Shown: positions 36,105 to 45,015, numbered from the stretch's first letter. The stretch: 56,763 nt of DNA from JBLNBN01 sp050260015 (GCA_050260015.1 JBLNBN010000006.1:1-56763); one strand, 5' to 3'. The notes: generated by a model from the letters alone, not told the origin. Translations and numbers: made by a program.

Positions 36105-36305
36105 TTAGTTAGAAGTTAAATTGTCTTTTTTAGCGGGTTTTTTCCACAAACCGGCGTTGCTTAGCCCGAGCCGGGCTCGCAAGGATTGTTCCGGTTTTGC
36201 GATATAGTTTGCGTCTTTGGCGTAGAGCAACTCGCGCTGCTTTGCTTCGGGCCGGGGAAAATTTTCTTTAAGATTACCGGGCCTCTTATTGCCTCGAGGT
36301 CCCAT
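36105..36305 (-). CDS. Small basic ORF between chaperone 1 and usher 1
   Basis: 66 aa, basic, no signal peptide (ends WKKPAKKDNLTSN). It overlaps the end of the chaperone gene by 20 bases and stops 12 bases before usher 1, so it could be translationally coupled. It occupies the same slot as the conserved 67-aa protein of copy 2 but lacks that protein's Thr/hydrophobic motif, and no ribosome-binding site is visible. It may not be a real gene. Confidence 0.3.
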   Translation of the reverse strand: MGPRGNKRPGNLKENFPRPEAKQRELLYAKDANYIAKPEQSLRARLGLSNAGLWKKPAKKDNLTSN

Positions 36306-37125
36306 TCACATTGAATTCGAATTTGCCGGTAATGGGTTCAAACATAGTTCTTTTTTCGCGGGGTATGTCGTCGCGCTCCCCGGAAAATTTATACTCGGCA
36401 GTGTAGCGTCCCGGTTTAAACTTACCTTTATCGAACATAAATTTTGTGCGCATCTTATCGTAAATTGCCACCGTTTGGAGCAGTTCGTCGACCTGCTTCC
36501 CGGCTTCGTCAAGTATCCTGAAATGAGCGGCGGCCCAAGTTGGGGCGTTGCCGGTTTGCTCCATGTCAAAAAATACCGTAACGAGCGAAGAGTCTAATTT
36601 AACGCTGGGCTCGCCTGCGCTTAAGTTAGTAATTTGCTTGCCCTTCTGATATACTATCGAGTTAGCGAATTCGCGAATAATGACTACGCCGGCGGAAACC
36701 CCGTTTTCCGTTTTAATCGTATCGATCATGTTTGCTTTGGGTAACACCTTAGTAATAATTCGCGTCCAGTACAAACCGTCCTCAAGCTCGGGAGGCATAA
36801 AGAGAAGAAACTTAACTCGTTGCGAAGTTTTAGCTTTTAATTGCGCTTTCTTGGGAAATACTTTCAAGTATGGGGTAAGATTTCTGGGCGAATTCGAGGA
36901 ATCCTCCCAAACTAATTTACTGTTGCCTAAGGAGTCGGAGACAAAATAAGAAAATCTAAAGCTAATCTCGATTTCTACCATATCGTCGCTCGTATTATTA
37001 ACTTCGAATTCTCCCATTTTTGAAGCCGGGTCAATATATACGATTAACGGGGCCATTGTAACCTGGGCTTTTAAAGCGATCGCGGAAAAGAGGAAGAAGA
37101 GGATTATAGCGCCTTTCTTTAACAT
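36286..37125 (-). CDS. PapD-like periplasmic chaperone, copy 1
   Basis: 279 aa with a signal peptide ending ALKAQV. Two Ig-like domains are predicted: the first opens with APLIVYIDPASKMGEFEVNN and contains KTSQRVKFLLFMPPELEDGLYWTRI, the equivalent of the P-x-x-...-W segment in PapD/FimC; G1 reads SAGVVIIREFANSIVYQKG. The Arg near the start of strand A1 that anchors subunits in classical chaperones is hydrophobic here (PLIVY). It would keep pilin 1 folded and hand it to usher 1. Three paralogs of identical length occur in this window. A hairpin separates it from the pilin gene upstream. Confidence 0.8.
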   Translation of the reverse strand: MLKKGAIILFFLFSAIALKAQVTMAPLIVYIDPASKMGEFEVNNTSDDMVEIEISFRFSYFVSDSLGNSKLVWEDSSNSPRNLTPYLKVFPKKAQLKAKTSQRVKFLLFMPPELEDGLYWTRIITKVLPKANMIDTIKTENGVSAGVVIIREFANSIVYQKGKQITNLSAGEPSVKLDSSLVTVFFDMEQTGNAPTWAAAHFRILDEAGKQVDELLQTVAIYDKMRTKFMFDKGKFKPGRYTAEYKFSGERDDIPREKRTMFEPITGKFEFNVNGTSRQ

Positions 37126-37206
37126 GGTAAGCCTACTACTATAAATAAATTAGGTTAATAGATATATTTTTATTAGAAATTATAAAGCTGGATCTGGGGG
37201 GTAGAC

Positions 37207-37250
37207 AAAAAAAAATGCAGCGCAACCGCCTATGCCGGCAGTTGCGCTGC
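37207..37250 (-). terminator. Terminator/attenuator hairpin between pilin 1 and chaperone 1
   Basis: GCAGCGCAAC (37217-37226) pairs perfectly with GTTGCGCTGC (37241-37250), 10 bases after the pilin stop, and a run of T on the minus strand follows (A-run at 37207-37215). This is a complete intrinsic terminator inside the locus, so most transcripts may end after the pilin, with read-through supplying chaperone and usher. Confidence 0.85.
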
Positions 37251-37259
37251 AAATTAACC

Positions 37260-37784
37260 TTATTGGTTCGTTACGTAAGTGCAAGTTACAGTAACGGGGA
37301 TCGATACGGTCGTACCAACGGAGTTCAACGTGCTGTTTGCGTTAAGTTGAACGGGGTTGATATACAATGCGGCGATACCGTCATAACCGAGGTGAGTTTG
37401 GTCGTCGGTACCGGGAGGGTTATTGTCCGCACCGAAAGTCACGTTGGTCTTAAGAGCTAAGTTGCCGCCGTCGCCGTAGAACCAATTTTCGCCCGAAGCG
37501 AGGTTCCAGTAAATCTGAGCGTTAATCTGGCTCGGAGCGCTCGGGTCGAGCGAGGAACCTGCGCCGTCAACTAGGAAGGCCATCGGGGCGATGGAATTGA
37601 AGGTCTTTACCTGGCCGGGAAGAACCCATCCGAGGTCAACGTTATTTACTTGTCTCATCGTTAAGCCGTGAGCTTCGTATATAGTAAAGTTACCTGTTCC
37701 GGATGCGGTGTTGGTACCGGTCGTTGCAAATGCCATCGAACCGAAAGCTACGAAAAGGGCGAGGGTTAAAAGAATTCTCTTCAT
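37260..37784 (-). CDS. Pilin-like secreted subunit, copy 1
   Basis: 174 aa. The start at 37784 (MKRILLTLALFVAFG) is fixed by GGAG eight bases upstream and by the paralogs; the frame stays open upstream but that part is not signal-like. After the signal peptide (cut near SMAFA) the mature domain is beta-rich with VDLGWVLPGQ, FLVDGAGSS, LGYDGIAALYINP and a last strand PVTVTCTY. The pattern recalls DUF4402-type pilin-like domains (a tentative match). There is one Cys. It is the presumed structural subunit of this fimbria-like system. Confidence 0.75.
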   Translation of the reverse strand: MKRILLTLALFVAFGSMAFATTGTNTASGTGNFTIYEAHGLTMRQVNNVDLGWVLPGQVKTFNSIAPMAFLVDGAGSSLDPSAPSQINAQIYWNLASGENWFYGDGGNLALKTNVTFGADNNPPGTDDQTHLGYDGIAALYINPVQLNANSTLNSVGTTVSIPVTVTCTYVTNQ

Positions 37785-37918
37785 GTGTAATACTCCAATA
37801 ATTTTTTTATATAAAACTTTTTCATGTTGCTCTGATCTTCCGCCGCTTGAAAATTCCCAGTCGATTCGGCGCCTTCTGTTCGACTTTCTTTTTTCATGTG
37901 CGCTCAATCATTACGGTA

Positions 37919-37964
37919 CAAACTTAGCCATACCTAAAGGATTACACAATACTGAATGTTTTGT
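37919..37964 (-). promoter_or_regulatory. Pilin 1 promoter with overlapping dyad
   Basis: On the minus strand GTATTG, a 20-base spacer and TAAGTTTG (37919-37926) give a full TTG-N20-TAnnTTTG promoter, 135 bases before the ATG. A dyad ACAAAAC-N5-GTATTGT (37946-37964; one mismatch) overlaps the upstream box, a good position for a regulator. The remaining spacer to 38197 holds no gene. Confidence 0.7.
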
Positions 37965-38197
37965 AATTTTTGATTTGATGCAATGAGCTTACTATTGCTA
38001 CTACGATACCTTTATCCGCTTCAATACTACGATACTCACAAATTATTTCGGGATGGGAGTAGAAGCGTCCCTGTAAGAGTATAAATATATGCCTAAGTAA
38101 TCGTACGTAGAAAAAATTTTACAGAATATTGAATTTCGCTAAAAAAGGGATTATTTCTAATTCAATTTAATATATAACTTAAAGATAACTCCGGCGA

Positions 38198-38230
38198 TAA
38201 AAAAAGTCCGCTCCAAACGAGGCGGACTTT
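38198..38230 (-). terminator. Terminator after response regulator 1
   Basis: AAAGTCCGC / GCGGACTTT stem (38203-38230) with a T-run on the minus strand, 33 bases past the stop at 38263. It separates the regulator transcript from the pilin 1 promoter. Confidence 0.85.
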
Positions 38231-38262
38231 GATCATTAAAAATACTAAATATATTAACCGGT

Positions 38263-38931
38263 TTAAATCTTTATTCTATTCTCATAGACTAACCTAACAA
38301 GTCCGACTGTGGTGTTTACCTTGAGTTTATTCATAATGTTGCGCTTGTGCGTTTCCACAGTTCTTGGGGAAACGCATAGCTCGTCGGCGATAACCGCGAT
38401 AGATTTATCCTTCGCAATTAGCGAGAGTATCTCTCTTTCGCGCGTGGTAAGCATTGCGCTTCGGTCCGAGCCGCTGGGCATGTCCGCGTCCGGATCGTCG
38501 TTGAGCAATATGTCGGTACATTCCTTCGAAAAGTATTTCTTACCGTTTAATATAGCGCTGATAGCCTCGCTCATCTGCTCCTGTATGTATAATTTATTGA
38601 TAAAGCCCGACACATTTACCTTCAGGGCTTGTAATATATGCTTTTTCAGCAGCGTTTCCGCCATAAGTATTAACTTAACTCCAAGGTTGGAGTTCTTTAT
38701 ATCGCGAGCCAAATCGAATCCGGAGCCTCCAACGAGCGAGACGTCCAATATAAGGATATCCGGTTTGACTTCCTGAGCCAGTTTTAATGCATTTGAATAA
38801 TTATCGGCAACGCCGACCATTTCGTAGCCGTTATTTCCAATAATCATAGATTTGATAAACTGAGCAACCAACGGGTTGCTTTCCGCGAGTCCTATGGTGG
38901 GCGCTTTCTCTTTCTTTTTCTTAGACATCAT
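38263..38931 (-). CDS. NarL/FixJ-type response regulator 1 (atypical receiver)
   Basis: 222 aa: receiver domain (residues about 10-125) and LuxR-type helix-turn-helix (LTTREREILSLIAKDKSIAVIADELCVSPRTVETHKRNIMNKL). The phospho-acceptor Asp is kept (DILILDVSL) and so is the Lys (GFINK). The usual acidic pair at the N terminus is replaced by AES (GLAESNP), and the Thr/Ser switch residue is Ala (LILMAE). No kinase gene is adjacent. A close paralog lies at 51.1 kb. The placement upstream of pilin 1 suggests control of the usher loci. Confidence 0.88.
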   Translation of the reverse strand: MMSKKKKEKAPTIGLAESNPLVAQFIKSMIIGNNGYEMVGVADNYSNALKLAQEVKPDILILDVSLVGGSGFDLARDIKNSNLGVKLILMAETLLKKHILQALKVNVSGFINKLYIQEQMSEAISAILNGKKYFSKECTDILLNDDPDADMPSGSDRSAMLTTREREILSLIAKDKSIAVIADELCVSPRTVETHKRNIMNKLKVNTTVGLVRLVYENRIKI

Positions 38932-39554
38932 CCCAACCCTTATATTACCTTACCTGTATTAATTGTATTTCTTGCAGGGATTTAGTAAACTACTACCTGC
39001 GTAGATAATTACGAGTTTTTTATTACTCATGCTCTACATAATTCCATTTATGTAAATGCCGCGTAGCAAAAGACGCGACCTAAAATTCATTATTTTACAT
39101 TCATAAATGTTTCGATATTGACCGAAAATGACTAAGTTATTAAAAGAAAATAGGCTGTTTTAGTTCCAAACTTTCCTGCAATACAATATTTTCATGAATG
39201 AATTTTTTGCTTTGGCCTTTAATATTAATGGCTTAATAACAAAGAACGTCGCACTCCTTTGCGACGTTCTTATCCTGGCGAACTCCCTTTTTTCAAAAAA
39301 TGGGGGGAAGATATTCATTTTTTGAAAAATATCGAGATTCTTTTCTCTAATCAATGCGTTTCCTATTACGGTTGTTACGCTTGATTTAGCAAGCTGGATA
39401 AAGCAAGGGAGTTCCGAATAAATGTCGCCCCTTTGGAGGCGGGATTTGAACGGCAAGCTGGTTAATTCACGGATCGCGCCGCCCTCCGTAAGGTCTGCGC
39501 TTGCCAATAGTTGATTTTATTCAGAACTCCCCATATATGTTTGGCGCGTTTTAC
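38932..39554. other. Spacer downstream of usher 2 with one hairpin
   Basis: About 620 bases. An AGAACGTCGC / GCGACGTTCT perfect stem lies at 39242-39271 and may end the usher 2 transcript, although it is nearly 300 bases past that stop. A 115-codon minus-strand frame at 39160-39507 has no ribosome-binding site, signal or family resemblance, so I do not call it a gene. Confidence 0.5.
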
Positions 39555-42182
39555 CTATTTTAATGTGCTTTCACGCGGCAATTCCAGGCCCGGAGCTTTG
39601 TCCGTCGGAGTCAGCTTTAACACCAAACCCGTTACGTAATCGCCGTCGAGAGCGTTCTTTACTTCAAATTCAATAGGCTCCGAAATAGCCGTAAGTATCC
39701 TGGTTTGTTTTTCATCGACATAGAGCGAATACTTCCCGGGCGCAACACCTATTTTATAGAACGAGCCGTCGCTATATACCTCTAAGGTTTCTTCCTTTTC
39801 TGTATATAAATTCTTTAGATGCAATATCAATCCCGATTGACCATACGAACTGTCGGGCGTTACCTGGTAAACTACCGTTCCTTCGATTACTCCGCCCGTG
39901 TAGCATGGGATATCAATCACTTTAAAGATATTCGGATCAGCCACGAAAGAAAATGTTTCTTGCTTAGGCATCCAGTTGGGATTCTTTATCGAATTTTTAT
40001 CTACCTGTACATAGAGTTTTTCGTACGGATTTAAGTTAGATATCCTGGCGTAATGCCTTTCAATTTTTATATTCGCGGACCAGCTCGATATCTTATAGTT
40101 GACGTTGGGTATAGAGTAGTCCTCGTAATCGTATATCCCGTTATCATTCCTGTCCAGGAATAGGCGCATATTTGCGACGCCTTTGCCCACGGAGTTCCCA
40201 AAGCCGTCGGATTCCCCGACGAGTTCCCAATTATTCGGGTCGAATCCAAAGGATCCGCTTAAGGACTGATTATATGTATTCCCTTTTGACGTTATTTCCA
40301 ACCCCGAGCTGGAACGCACGTAAGGCAAATTCATATACAAGCCTAATCCGCCGGTCATTGTCTTCCTCATAGCGTCATATCCAATCGTTACGTTCAAGCT
40401 CGCGCTATTGGTTATTCCCTGGGTATAGTAACCGTAAGCGTTTCGAAGCTTGCCTCTCATAGCGTCCCAGTAGCCGCGGACGCCAAATTGACTGACGCTT
40501 AGAAATCTAAGCCATTCGGGCTTATCCATCCACGTGTAGGCTAGTTCAGAGGATATGTCGTGCGATCCGGCCCGGATTTTACTCTTTGCCTCCATTACGG
40601 TAGTAAAGTAATCTATCCTATAAGAAAAAGGATGCATGTACCAGCTTACTCCAGCGTTTATAGCGCTCGTGGCCCCATCCCGCCTGACCGCTCGGTTGCC
40701 CGACAGGGTTCCCATCACGTTTGAACCGAATAGCCGCGTTATAAACATATTTACGTTCGTCATATAGAGAGCCGTTCCGGAAATTGATTTTACGTCGAAT
40801 ATCTGGTGGCTCACCTGAGTCATAATAGCGTCCCCGAGAATAAAATCGAAGGTCCCGGAAATATAGTAATTATGATTGTAGATAAACCTCGCGGTAATAT
40901 TCCTAAAAGGCAGTATCGTCAGTTGGTTTATCAACTCCGGCTTTGAATTTTCCTCGAACGAATGGGCCGCATATACAGTATTGGTAATATAATTAGTAAT
41001 ACCCATCGAAACGCGTCCTTCGCCAAGCCTTAGCTCGCTCGTGGGCATTTTACCGTAGTTCAGCGCGTACCTGATTTCGCCCGCTCTTAATTGATCTATC
41101 GGGACGTCCAATGGCAGGCTCTTTGCCATGAATTCACCTTTATCGCCGTAGTACTTCAATTCAAACCTATTGACGCCGTAAAGGACCGGGGCTGAAAACT
41201 TATAGTAACCATTCTCGTCGGTTACGGTATGGTCAATCAATTGGTTATTCTTTAACAATTCAACCTGCCAACCGGGCCCGGCATTGCCATCAATAGTTTT
41301 ATTAGAAAAAAAGTAAGGAGTTTGAAACGACTCATTCGATACCTGGAATCCAATAAGATTTTTATTACCCATTGCGAACGCCCTAACGCCCGACAGCGCC
41401 AGGTCGCCAATAGTAATTTGCGTAAGCCAGTTATTCTCCCCGAAGCATGCGCGCCAACGGCCGCTATACTCGTAAATTGGCTTTCCGCCGCCATCGATCA
41501 TATACCCGGAGCCTCTCATCATCAAATCCCCGCCGATAATTTGCAATCCCGCGCTGCCTCCGAACCCGTAGCGCTTTACGCCCTGGCTCATGCTTGAGTG
41601 GAGAGACCAATCGACCATCAGTCCATTTAATAAATAGCCTTTCGATTGATATCCCAATGGGAACTGCTCGTTGTTCATCATACCCAAGCGCGGATCGCGT
41701 TCTATTGTCTTCCTCTTGTTCAATATCGCTATCGGCAAATCGATCCTGCTTGTTATGTTATAAGTGAGGGAGCTCTGATGTATCTTTACCGCTATTCCAG
41801 TCGCATTGGTCAGCAATCGGGTATTGATATATATCGCGCCGCCTTCCATAAAAAAATCTCTATCGCCTATTGTAAAAGAACTATCCCGCAGCTCCCCCTT
41901 AAAATTTTTAAAATCGATCTTAAATTTATTTTCCGGGTAGGAGATGTATCCCGAAAGCGCGTGTAGATCGACGTCGTATTCATTATAGATCTTAAGATCG
42001 TTAAATAACTTTAGCGCGGAAATATAAACGTCCGAGCTGTCGGCATAAACTAAGTAATCAAATTGAAAGTACATGTAATTGACAGTATATATTGCTTCAT
42101 AAATTCCTTCAGGAGGTTCCGCTTTCGTTACGCAAACCGCGGTAAGCAAAAGCGCAGCGTATTTGTATAGAACTTTCATCAT
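39555..42182 (-). CDS. Usher-like outer-membrane assembly protein, copy 2
   Basis: 875 aa, clearly paralogous to copy 1 throughout. Signal peptide ends VCVTKAEP. The N-terminal domain contains YADSSDVYISALKLFNDL. The usher plug signature reads PGWQVELLKNNQLIDH ... NGYYKFSAPVLYGVNRFEL ... VPIDQLRAGEIRYALNYG. A FLDRNDNGIYDYEDY loop and the C-terminal YTGGVIEGTV ... EVYSDGSFYKIGVAPG domain follow. It should export pilin 2 through the outer membrane. It follows chaperone 2 and a small conserved ORF. Confidence 0.75.
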   Translation of the reverse strand: MMKVLYKYAALLLTAVCVTKAEPPEGIYEAIYTVNYMYFQFDYLVYADSSDVYISALKLFNDLKIYNEYDVDLHALSGYISYPENKFKIDFKNFKGELRDSSFTIGDRDFFMEGGAIYINTRLLTNATGIAVKIHQSSLTYNITSRIDLPIAILNKRKTIERDPRLGMMNNEQFPLGYQSKGYLLNGLMVDWSLHSSMSQGVKRYGFGGSAGLQIIGGDLMMRGSGYMIDGGGKPIYEYSGRWRACFGENNWLTQITIGDLALSGVRAFAMGNKNLIGFQVSNESFQTPYFFSNKTIDGNAGPGWQVELLKNNQLIDHTVTDENGYYKFSAPVLYGVNRFELKYYGDKGEFMAKSLPLDVPIDQLRAGEIRYALNYGKMPTSELRLGEGRVSMGITNYITNTVYAAHSFEENSKPELINQLTILPFRNITARFIYNHNYYISGTFDFILGDAIMTQVSHQIFDVKSISGTALYMTNVNMFITRLFGSNVMGTLSGNRAVRRDGATSAINAGVSWYMHPFSYRIDYFTTVMEAKSKIRAGSHDISSELAYTWMDKPEWLRFLSVSQFGVRGYWDAMRGKLRNAYGYYTQGITNSASLNVTIGYDAMRKTMTGGLGLYMNLPYVRSSSGLEITSKGNTYNQSLSGSFGFDPNNWELVGESDGFGNSVGKGVANMRLFLDRNDNGIYDYEDYSIPNVNYKISSWSANIKIERHYARISNLNPYEKLYVQVDKNSIKNPNWMPKQETFSFVADPNIFKVIDIPCYTGGVIEGTVVYQVTPDSSYGQSGLILHLKNLYTEKEETLEVYSDGSFYKIGVAPGKYSLYVDEKQTRILTAISEPIEFEVKNALDGDYVTGLVLKLTPTDKAPGLELPRESTLK

Positions 42183-42233
42183 CGGCTGCCTTTAATAATT
42201 TAGGACTGTCTTCAATCGTATCGTCGCGGGTCG

Positions 42234-42437
42234 TCAACGCGCCGTATTTGCAAAGAGTGGAATTTTCTTAGTCATCGATATAGTTTTCGTCATAGTCAAG
42301 GTTACGCTAATCGAATCCGGCCCCGTCCGGGCTATAGATTTTTCTATCGTAATATTTTTATTAATCAGTTCATACCCGCGAGCGTCCCTTTTTTCAGAAC
42401 CAGGCAGCGACTTAGAATAAATGATCGAGCTTTTCAT
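42234..42437 (-). CDS. Conserved 67-aa protein of the usher loci, member A
   Basis: 67 aa, cytoplasmic-looking, basic N terminus. Its C-terminal half (ITIEKSIARTGPDSISV, then TLTMTKTISM) matches the small ORF after usher 3 at roughly half the positions, including the TLTMTKTI core of alternating Thr and hydrophobic residues, a likely beta-strand. AAAGGAG precedes the ATG by about nine bases, and it lies between chaperone 2 and usher 2 on the same strand. Conservation of a short motif at two loci argues for a real gene. No known family recognised. Confidence 0.6.
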   Translation of the reverse strand: MKSSIIYSKSLPGSEKRDARGYELINKNITIEKSIARTGPDSISVTLTMTKTISMTKKIPLFANTAR

Positions 42438-42451
42438 GGCGCATATCTCCT

Positions 42452-43291
42452 TTATTGAGTTTCCGGGCTTTCTACGGTAAAATCAAATTTTCCCGTTATA
42501 GGCTGGAATAGCGTTCGCTTTTCTCTTGGGATGTCTTCGCGCTCGCAGGAGAATCTGTATTCCGCCGTATATCTGCCCGGTTTAACTCTATATCTTGAAA
42601 AAGTAAATTTCGTTTTCATTTCATCATAAACGGCCAACGGCTGGAGCATCTTATCGACTTCTTTACCGTCCTCGTTGATTATTTTTATATCGCATACACC
42701 CCACACGGGCGAATTGCCCGTTTGCCGGAGGTTAAAGTACACGTGAACGCAGATCGAATCGGACTGCAGCCATGGCTCGCTCGCTTCGAGGCGAGTCCGG
42801 ATCAGGCCCTTTTGGTACACGATGGCGTTCGCGTATTCCCGGATTATTATAATGCCTGCTTTAACGCCTTTATCCGTGGATATGGTGTCTATTATGTTGG
42901 ATTTAGGCAAAGTTTTGGTCACGACCCTCGTCCAATACATGCCGTCCTCGATGTCGGGCGGAAGGAACATAAGAAACTTGACCCTTTGCGATTGGTGGGG
43001 CATTAGCTGTAATTTTTTTGGGAATACCTTCAGATAAGGATTAAGGCTACGCGGGGAGGTCGTCGAGTCCTCCCACTTAAGTAAGGAATTGCCAACCGAA
43101 TCCGAGACCGGGTGTGCGAATCGGAAGCTTATCTCGATTTCGCAGCTTTCGTCGGTTATGTTATTAATTTCATATTCGCCCATTTTAGTAGCCGGATCGA
43201 TATAAATTATCGTCGGTGCGATGGTGACCTGGGCGTTAACTGATAAAGCAAAAAAGAATAGGAATAAAGCGATGTAGGAAATCTTCTTCAT
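42452..43291 (-). CDS. PapD-like periplasmic chaperone, copy 2
   Basis: 279 aa, signal peptide ending SVNAQV. First Ig-like domain APTIIYIDPATKMGEYEINN ... SQRVKFLMFLPPDIEDGMYWTRV; G1 segment KAGIIIIREYANAIVYQKG with an Arg aligned by eye to the carboxylate-anchoring Lys of classical chaperones. The second domain ends TGKFDFTV. It is close to chaperone 1 and presumably specific for the Cys-rich pilin 2. It is followed 14 bases later by the conserved small ORF. Confidence 0.8.
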   Translation of the reverse strand: MKKISYIALFLFFFALSVNAQVTIAPTIIYIDPATKMGEYEINNITDESCEIEISFRFAHPVSDSVGNSLLKWEDSTTSPRSLNPYLKVFPKKLQLMPHQSQRVKFLMFLPPDIEDGMYWTRVVTKTLPKSNIIDTISTDKGVKAGIIIIREYANAIVYQKGLIRTRLEASEPWLQSDSICVHVYFNLRQTGNSPVWGVCDIKIINEDGKEVDKMLQPLAVYDEMKTKFTFSRYRVKPGRYTAEYRFSCEREDIPREKRTLFQPITGKFDFTVESPETQ

Positions 43292-43349
43292 GATCCACCT
43301 TGTTTATTTGGTTTAAAAAGCGGGAATTGGCGCGCGCTTAGAATACCGA

Positions 43350-43389
43350 TTCGTATTGCAACCGCCTGCGGAGGCGGTTGCAATACGAA
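43350..43389 (-). other. Strong 17-bp hairpin between pilin 2 and chaperone 2
   Basis: A perfect inverted repeat, left arm 43350-43366 and right arm 43373-43389 around a 6-base loop, starts 7 bases after the pilin 2 stop. No T-run follows on the minus strand, so it looks like a 3'-end stabiliser or processing signal rather than a terminator. It occupies the same place as the hairpins of copies 1 and 3. Confidence 0.8.
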
Positions 43390-43396
43390 ATAAACG

Positions 43397-43927
43397 TTAT
43401 TGAATCGTATCGTAAGCGCAGGTGACGGTAACGGGGAAGCAAACTACTTTGCCTACGTCGGGCAATGTGCAGGGAGCTTCGATGCAAAGCGGTTTTACAT
43501 AGCAAGCGCCGATGCCGTCGAAGCCTAATTGGGTGTAATCGTCCGTGCCGGGAGGGCAGCCGTCCGTACCATACTCGACTACTGTTTTAAGAGTAAGTCC
43601 GTCGACGGTAAAGTCCTTCGGACCCTTCGGTAAGCTCCAATGAACTTTCGCGTTGATTACGTAGGGAGGATTCGGATCAGAACCGCCGACGGAGCCCGTG
43701 CCTGCGCCGTCGACAAGGAACGTTAAGGGAGTGCAGCCAGTGAAGGTCTTTTTCTGGCCGGGAAGGATCCAGCCCAGGTCTACGTCGCAAATTGTTCTCA
43801 TAGTCAAGCCATGAGCCTTGTAAATTTTAAATTTACCGGTTCCGGTAACGGTGCAAACGCCGTCAATTGCAAATGCCATCGAGCCAAAAGCTACGAAAAG
43901 CGCGATAGTCAATAGAACTTTCTTCAT
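43397..43927 (-). CDS. Pilin-like secreted subunit, copy 2 (cysteine-rich)
   Basis: 176 aa with the shared signal peptide (MKKVLLTIALFVAFG). The mature domain keeps the copy 1 framework (VDLGWILPGQKKTF, FLVDGAGTG, GTDDYTQLGFDGIGA, PVTVTC) but holds nine cysteines against one in copies 1 and 3. The extra ones fall at DGCPPG, GACYVKPLCIEAPC and VVCFPV, where copy 1 has Asn, Ala, Val, Ser and similar residues. Several disulfides or metal or haem ligation are possible, but there is no CxxCH motif. GGAGT precedes the ATG. Confidence 0.75.
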   Translation of the reverse strand: MKKVLLTIALFVAFGSMAFAIDGVCTVTGTGKFKIYKAHGLTMRTICDVDLGWILPGQKKTFTGCTPLTFLVDGAGTGSVGGSDPNPPYVINAKVHWSLPKGPKDFTVDGLTLKTVVEYGTDGCPPGTDDYTQLGFDGIGACYVKPLCIEAPCTLPDVGKVVCFPVTVTCAYDTIQ

Positions 43928-44059
43928 CGTGATTACTCCTTTTTTCTTATTTTAAATTATTTTTTAGTGATTATTTTCCCGTTTTTGAGAATGATTTCAT
44001 TAATAAGGCGCCTATCTTAATTTAATTTCTTTCCCGGTTCGAAGTCAATAACCACGATG

Positions 44060-44093
44060 CAAACTTACGACTTCATTTCGCTTTTTGCAATAC
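44060..44093 (-). promoter_or_regulatory. Pilin 2 promoter
   Basis: On the minus strand GTATTG, a 20-base spacer and TAAGTTTG (44060-44067), 133 bases before the pilin 2 ATG. Same boxes and same spacing as pilins 1 and 3. The dyad over the upstream box is weaker than in those two. Confidence 0.65.
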
Positions 44094-44811
44094 CGATTAA
44101 ATTGTATTTAATAAATCATTAAATTTCATTAATTGTACTGCGGAAATACTACTTGGTTGTACGCAAGTATATTTCATATTCGTTCTAAGTATTTTTACTT
44201 AGTTTTATGATGTTTCGCGCCTTAATAATTATGCGTGCGCAGTTTTAAATATAACGTAATACGGCTCCACGCGCCGATTCCCGGGCAATCGCCCGGAGCG
44301 CCTCCCCTTAGGCCGAAGCCCGCCTAAAGCGCATAGACTTATCCGCCTATTATTTTCTTTTAACGTTTTGCTCGTGCGATTGTTTATAGGTCGATAATCT
44401 GCGTTTCATATTTTACGTAGCCGGGTTACTTAGCCGCTCCTCTTTGCAAATGGTTACGTATTTTAATAAATGTAGAGAAAAAGAAGAATCATTAAAGAGG
44501 CAGTTTACAGGGCTGGTTCAGGCGGCTGATTTTTATATGTACAACGCTTCATATAAGGCCCAACGAGGGCGCTTTCCGGCTTATGCTGGAGAGAGGATTG
44601 CTATGGGGAGCTTAAAATTGATTTTGGGAGCTTTATGCTGCTTTAAGGGCGGGTATTAAAAAAAGGAGTCCCGGATAAAATTAATGTCATATGGACATTT
44701 GTGAATGCAGCAAGCCGGTTTCTTTACGAATCGCGCCGACTTTTCGTACGAACCTGAGCTTTATGATTTATCCGAAACTCCCGTTTATGTCAATCTATTA
44801 CATTAGGCCAT
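44094..44811. other. Spacer between copies 2 and 3
   Basis: About 720 bases without a convincing gene. CCGGGC-AATC-GCCCGG at about 44281-44296 and an adjoining CTTAGGC...GCCCGCCTAAG pairing make two neighbouring hairpins; an imperfect AATGTCATATGGACATT palindrome lies near 44682. A 71-codon plus-strand frame (44444-44659, TTG start) has no ribosome-binding site and is not called. Confidence 0.4.
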
Positions 44812-45015
44812 TTATGCCTTGCCGTATGGCAGGACACGTTGCATCGTTATCGTTTTAGTCATGGTCAATGTAATAATAATTCTATTCGAACTGTCGCGCG
44901 TGACAGTTTTACTAATCGATACATGCTTAGAGGTCCTATCGCGGCCCTGGCTATCGCTTCGCTTCGCCACGTCGGCCCCTCGGTTATTTTTATATATCTT
45001 TTCCATGTGGCGCAT
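44812..45015 (-). CDS. Conserved 67-aa protein of the usher loci, member B
   Basis: 67 aa; C-terminal half HVSISKTVTRDSSNRII then TLTMTKTITM, matching member A. It starts 12 bases after the usher 3 stop with GAAGGA upstream, so it is the last gene of copy 3 rather than lying between chaperone and usher. Another in-frame ATG three codons on (45006) is possible. There is no signal peptide. The strand-like alternation TLTMTKTITM resembles donor-strand peptides of pilins, but without a signal peptide a periplasmic role is unproven. Confidence 0.6.
   Translation of the reverse strand: MRHMEKIYKNNRGADVAKRSDSQGRDRTSKHVSISKTVTRDSSNRIIITLTMTKTITMQRVLPYGKA

Noticed and set aside
39160..39507. A 115-codon minus-strand frame downstream of usher 2, possibly a transposon scrap
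   Set aside because: It lacks a ribosome-binding site, a DDE or HUH motif and terminal repeats, and contains a hairpin typical of non-coding spacer.
44444..44659. A 71-codon plus-strand frame in the spacer between copies 2 and 3
   Set aside because: TTG start without ribosome-binding site, no resemblance to either small ORF family of the cluster.
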